The position numbers and the translations under genes are program-made. From assembly GCA_965200465.1 (NCBI GenBank), contig OZ241358.1, forward strand, positions 3,844,001-3,908,000: DNA of 64,000 nucleotides, given 5' to 3'. Origin of the DNA: Azophilus sp965200465 (GTDB lineage Bacteria; Pseudomonadota; Gammaproteobacteria; Pseudomonadales; Azotimanducaceae). The notes beneath the pieces were generated by a model. It did no database searches. It was not told the origin of the DNA and saw only the letters and a list, made by a program, of their open reading frames with translations. Position 1 is the first letter of the stretch. Each line of letters begins with the position of its first letter. Below, piece by piece: positions 60,899-64,000 of this stretch.

Positions 60899-62071
60899 TC
60901 AATTCCGTAGCCCGGCGGAGGCGTCTTCGGGGCGCAGCCGCCCAACCACCTCCGCCACCCGCTGGGCCGCGTAGTCCACATCCTCTTCGGTGGTGAAGCG
61001 TCCGACGGTGAAGCGCAGGCTGGCGTGGGCCAAGTCGTCCGCAACGCCCAACGCCTTGAGCACATAGGAAGGCTCCACGCTGGCGGAAGTGCAGGCGGAG
61101 CCGCTGGAAACCGCCACATCGTCGAGTGCGAGCAACAGCGTCTCACCGTCCACCCCGGCAAAGCCCACATTCAGGTTGCCCGGCAGCCGCCGCTCCTCGT
61201 CGCCGTTCAACTTGGTGCCGGGCACCTGCTTGAGATGCGACCACAGGCGCCGGCGCAAGGCGAGTATGCGGGCGTTTTCCGCTTCCATTTCGCGCTTGAG
61301 GATGGCGCAGGCCTCGCCCATCCCCACGAGCTGATGCGTCGGCAAGGTGCCCGAGCGCATGCCGCGCTCATGGCCGCCGCCGTGAATTTGGGAACGGATG
61401 CGCAGGGTTGGGTCACGGCGGACATAGAGGGCTCCCACCCCTTTGGGGCCGTACATCTTGTGGCCGGACAGGCTGATGAGGTCAATCGGCATGGCTTGGG
61501 TGTCCAGCGGCAGCTTGCCGCCGCTCTGGGCGGCGTCCACATGCAGATGCACCTTGGCGGCGCGGCAGATTGCGCCGATGGCGGCGACGTCGTTGACGAC
61601 GCCAATCTCGTTGTTCACATGCATCAGGGAGACCGCCAAGGTGTCTTCCCGCAAAGCCTCCGCCACTTGCTCCGGCCTGATGACGCCGTCGGGCGGCGGC
61701 TTTAAGTACGCCACCTCGAAGCCTCTTCCCGCCAGCCAGGCGCAGGTGTCCAACACCGCCTTGTGTTCAATGGCGCTGGTGACGATGTGGCGCCGGGCGG
61801 CGCCCTCGGCCAAGCCCTTGAGGGCCAAGTTGATCGATTCGGTGGCGCCCGAAGTCCAGACGATCTCCCGCGGGTCCGCATTGAGCAGGTCGGCGACCTG
61901 GGCGCGGGCCTCCTCCACCGCCTCCTCGGCCTGCCAACCGTAGCAGTGGCTGCGCGAGGCGGGGTTGCCGAAGTTGCCCTCCATGGTGAGGCAGGCGCCC
62001 ATCTTCTCGGCCACCCGAGGGTCCACCGGCGCCGTCGCCGAATAATCCAGATACACCTGCCTACGCATCAT
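60899..62071 (-). CDS. iscS: Cysteine desulfurase IscS
   Basis: 390 residues. MRRQVYLDYSATAPVDPRV and MEGNFGNPASRSHCYGW open the protein. The PLP lysine is in ISLSGHKMYGPKGVGALYVR, and the catalytic cysteine in SSGSACTSASVEPSYVL. Group I (IscS/NifS) features are clear. It moves sulfur from cysteine to scaffolds and tRNA-thiolation factors. Family start is ATG at 62071 or 62068. Unusually, no iscR lies before it and no iscU after it; it converges on glcF. Confidence 0.92.
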   Translation of the reverse strand: MMRRQVYLDYSATAPVDPRVAEKMGACLTMEGNFGNPASRSHCYGWQAEEAVEEARAQVADLLNADPREIVWTSGATESINLALKGLAEGAARRHIVTSAIEHKAVLDTCAWLAGRGFEVAYLKPPPDGVIRPEQVAEALREDTLAVSLMHVNNEIGVVNDVAAIGAICRAAKVHLHVDAAQSGGKLPLDTQAMPIDLISLSGHKMYGPKGVGALYVRRDPTLRIRSQIHGGGHERGMRSGTLPTHQLVGMGEACAILKREMEAENARILALRRRLWSHLKQVPGTKLNGDEERRLPGNLNVGFAGVDGETLLLALDDVAVSSGSACTSASVEPSYVLKALGVADDLAHASLRFTVGRFTTEEDVDYAAQRVAEVVGRLRPEDASAGLRN

Positions 62072-62140
62072 CGCCATGCAGCCTTGCCGTCGCTCCGCCG
62101 AACGGCGCCGGACCCCAAGCGCCTTGCGCCCCAATGCGTC

Positions 62141-62262
62141 CAAAGCAACTTCTCCAAGCCGCTGACCACGCCGATGGCAACCACCATCATGGCGCTTGGA
62201 CGCACCGTCAAATCATGCTTTAGCCGCAGCTCCAGTTCTTTGAGGTCCCGCTTGCCTGCACA
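62141..62262 (-). pseudogene. Decayed remnant of a DUF1640-like coiled-coil/membrane protein
   Basis: Minus-strand reading AGKRDLKELELRLKHDLTVR then PSAMMVVAIGVVSGLEKLL matches the usual end of these proteins (ATKRDLKELE.., membrane helix, then a KLL end), with LG replaced by PS and AALV by SGLE. The frame has a stop upstream (AAT-TGA-type) and runs on into unrelated sequence. No intact start. It occupies part of the slot where iscR would be expected. Confidence 0.5.
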
Positions 62263-62437
62263 CCAAAACTGCGGCTTGGGCCTGCGGCATTCCGGCGTCT
62301 GTCAGTTCCTTTTTTGGTGCGCCGGGGCAACGGTTTGGGACATCCGCGCCTTGGCCGCACCCTACCACAGTTCAGCGAAATTGCGGCATGGCCGCACTTT
62401 CCTTCCCGGCACGGGCGCGGCCAGCGCCATCTGCCGG

Positions 62438-63175
62438 CTACGCTCTCCCATCGTCCCCTAATTTTTGCAGACTTTGCAGGTGGTGGGCGATGCCGCGCAG
62501 CATGTGAACTTCGGTTTGGTCCAAGGAGACGCGAACGATGAGGCGGCGCAGGCGGGTCATGGTCTGGCCGGGACTGTCCGGGTTCAGAAAGCCCGAGGCA
62601 ACCAAGACTTGGCGCCAGTGCTCCAGCATGGCCTCCACTTGCGCGGCGGTGGCCGGCGGCCGGTCCCAAACGAGCTCATTGGGCGCCGGACCGCTTTGCA
62701 GGTGCAGTTCGTAGGCCACCACCTGCACGGCCATGGCTAGGTTGAGGGACGGATAGGACGGCGACGCCGGAATGCGCAGGTGGACATTGCACCTTTGCAA
62801 CTCCTCGTTGCTGAGGCCATCCGCCTCGCGCCCGAACAGCACCGCCACCGGGCCGGCCGACGCCTGCCGCAGCAAATGCCCCGCGGCGGTGCGGGCGTCT
62901 TCCACGGGCCAGGGTATGCGCCTTGACCGAGCGCTGGCCCCGGCCACCCAATGGCAGCCGGCAATGGCCTCGTCCAAGCTGTCGCAAACTTGGCAGGCGT
63001 CCAGCACATCCGTCGCCGCAGCCGCCCGCCACTCGGCTTGGGGGTCCGGATAGCGCTTGGGGCTGACCAACGCCAACTGCTTTAGGCCCATGGTCTTCAT
63101 GGCTCTGGCGGCGGCGCCGACGTTGCCCGGATGGCTGGGCGCCACCAGAACGATTCTTACGTTGTCCAAGCTCAT
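62438..63175 (-). CDS. trmJ: tRNA (cytidine/uridine-2'-O-)-methyltransferase TrmJ
   Basis: 245 residues, SPOUT fold. VRIVLVAPSHPGNVGAAARA, LVSPKRYPDP, VAVLFGREADGLSNEELQRC and the knot region IPASPSYPSLNLAMAVQVV are diagnostic. It methylates the ribose of residue 32 in tRNAs. Its location beside suhB (divergent) and iscS is the conserved gammaproteobacterial layout. 21 bases from the suhB start, so both promoters overlap. Confidence 0.94.
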   Translation of the reverse strand: MSLDNVRIVLVAPSHPGNVGAAARAMKTMGLKQLALVSPKRYPDPQAEWRAAAATDVLDACQVCDSLDEAIAGCHWVAGASARSRRIPWPVEDARTAAGHLLRQASAGPVAVLFGREADGLSNEELQRCNVHLRIPASPSYPSLNLAMAVQVVAYELHLQSGPAPNELVWDRPPATAAQVEAMLEHWRQVLVASGFLNPDSPGQTMTRLRRLIVRVSLDQTEVHMLRGIAHHLQSLQKLGDDGRA

Positions 63176-63196
63176 GATGCGTTAGGCTACCGGGCC

Positions 63197-64000
63197 ATGC
63201 AGGGAATGGCCAACATTGCGTTGCGGGCCGCTCGTCGCGCTGGGCAGGTGCTGCTGCGGGGCATGGACCGACTCGACCAACTGAAGGTGGAGGAGAAGGC
63301 GCCCAACGACTTCGTCTCCAACATCGACCGGGAGGCGGAGCGGGTGATCGTCGATGCGCTGCTCAAGACCTATCCGGAGCACGCCATCCTAGCCGAAGAA
63401 GGCAGCGGCGCCGGCGTCAACAAGGACGCCGAATTCACTTGGATCATCGATCCTCTGGACGGCACCCTGAACTACCTGCAGGGCATCCCGCACTTCGCCG
63501 TCTCCATAGCCGTGCGCCGCGGGCGGCATTTGGAGCACGGCATTATCCTGGACCCGGTGCGCAACGAGGAATGGGTGGCCAGCCGCGGCAGCGGCGCCCA
63601 ACTCAACGGCAAGCGCATCCGCGTAAGCCAAGCTCAGCGCCTCGGCGAAACGGTCATCGCCACCGGCCTGCCGGCCGGGGCCAAGGACCGGGTTGCCCTC
63701 TACAACCGCCTGATGGGAGATTTCGCCGTCGAGTGCCGCAGCGTGCGCCGCCAAGGTTCCGCCGCCTTGGACTTGGCCTACACCGCCGCCGGCCGCCTGG
63801 ACGGCTTCTGGGAAATGGGCCTGTCTCCTTGGGACATAGCCGCCGGAGCGCTGATCGTCAAGGAAGCCGGCGGCTTCGTGGCCGACATGGAGGGCGGCGA
63901 CCGCTATTTGGAAAGCGGCGACGTGGTGGCGGCGAACCCCAAGTGCTTCAAGCTTCTGGTGGCCAGGCTGCGGCAGGCCCAGGAAAGCGCCGAACCGCCG
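63197..64000 (+). CDS. suhB: Inositol-1-monophosphatase SuhB (runs off the window end)
   Basis: 268 codons without a stop to the last base, about the full family length (~267), so only the extreme C terminus may be missing. Metal-site motifs ILAEEGSGAG, WIIDPLDGTLNYLQGIPHF and MGLSPWDIAAGALIVKEAGG are intact. It hydrolyses inositol phosphates in vitro and acts in rRNA transcription antitermination. Divergent from trmJ. A paralogue, CysQ, lies at ~16 kb. Confidence 0.93.
   Translation, partial: MQGMANIALRAARRAGQVLLRGMDRLDQLKVEEKAPNDFVSNIDREAERVIVDALLKTYPEHAILAEEGSGAGVNKDAEFTWIIDPLDGTLNYLQGIPHFAVSIAVRRGRHLEHGIILDPVRNEEWVASRGSGAQLNGKRIRVSQAQRLGETVIATGLPAGAKDRVALYNRLMGDFAVECRSVRRQGSAALDLAYTAAGRLDGFWEMGLSPWDIAAGALIVKEAGGFVADMEGGDRYLESGDVVAANPKCFKLLVARLRQAQESAEPP

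Overview
The window looks like part of a G+C-rich gammaproteobacterial chromosome. The housekeeping synteny supports this: prmC-prfA-hemA facing lolB, then tRNA-Gln(TTG)-prs-rplY-pth-ychF, then cysQ, yrfG, pckA, the gammaproteobacterial type of gshA, dsbB, glcDEF, and an iscS/trmJ/suhB corner. Several housekeeping genes appear to use TTG starts (prs, ychF, cysQ, qor). The catabolic content (Baeyer-Villiger-type monooxygenase, acyl-CoA enzymes, hydantoinase/oxoprolinase genes, a TonB receptor) and many small interspersed repeats suggest a versatile, possibly environmental or host-associated bacterium. The species cannot be named from sequence alone.

Layout. 1-5.2 kb: an uninterrupted operon that starts with the end of a DNA methyltransferase and finishes with a type III-like helicase-nuclease. 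Between them sit a TIR-domain gene and a MNT/HEPN (MntA/HepT-type) pair. 5.2-24.6 kb: mostly core genes, with two copies of a ~165-bp inverted-terminal-repeat element and one ~183-bp element of a second type. 24.8-26.6 kb: a cytochrome/PQQ-type dehydrogenase. 26.7-31.4 kb: a second accessory island with an AAA ATPase + DUF3226 (TOPRIM-like) pair, a PIN-like pair, a small His/Cys caspase-like protein, and a membrane protein/small ferredoxin-fold-like pair. 31.5-37.7 kb: an outer-membrane protein and a five-gene catabolic operon (nitroreductase, enoyl-CoA hydratase-like, acyl-CoA dehydrogenase, BVMO, MBL hydrolase). 38-54.4 kb: a solo HyuA and TonB receptor facing HyuA-HyuB, then a cyclase, a NitT/TauT-type ABC transporter, an isocitrate-lyase-family lyase and LeuC/LeuD-like dehydratase subunits. 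54.4-64 kb: a short peptide ORF behind an 18-G tract, an AAA ATPase, glycolate oxidase genes, and the iscS-trmJ-suhB region.

Most interesting: (i) the nested restriction/TIR/HEPN-MNT operon; (ii) two 18-nt homopolymer tracts (C and G) placed where slippage would change reading frames, one of them upstream of a possible short peptide; (iii) the 26.7-31.4 kb island of small putative defence modules; (iv) non-autonomous repeat families with visible terminal inverted repeats and target duplications; (v) a LeuCD-like hydratase next to a PEP-mutase-family lyase, the gene pair expected for a dimethylmalate-type route. Function calls rest on motifs and family resemblance read by eye. No database search was run.
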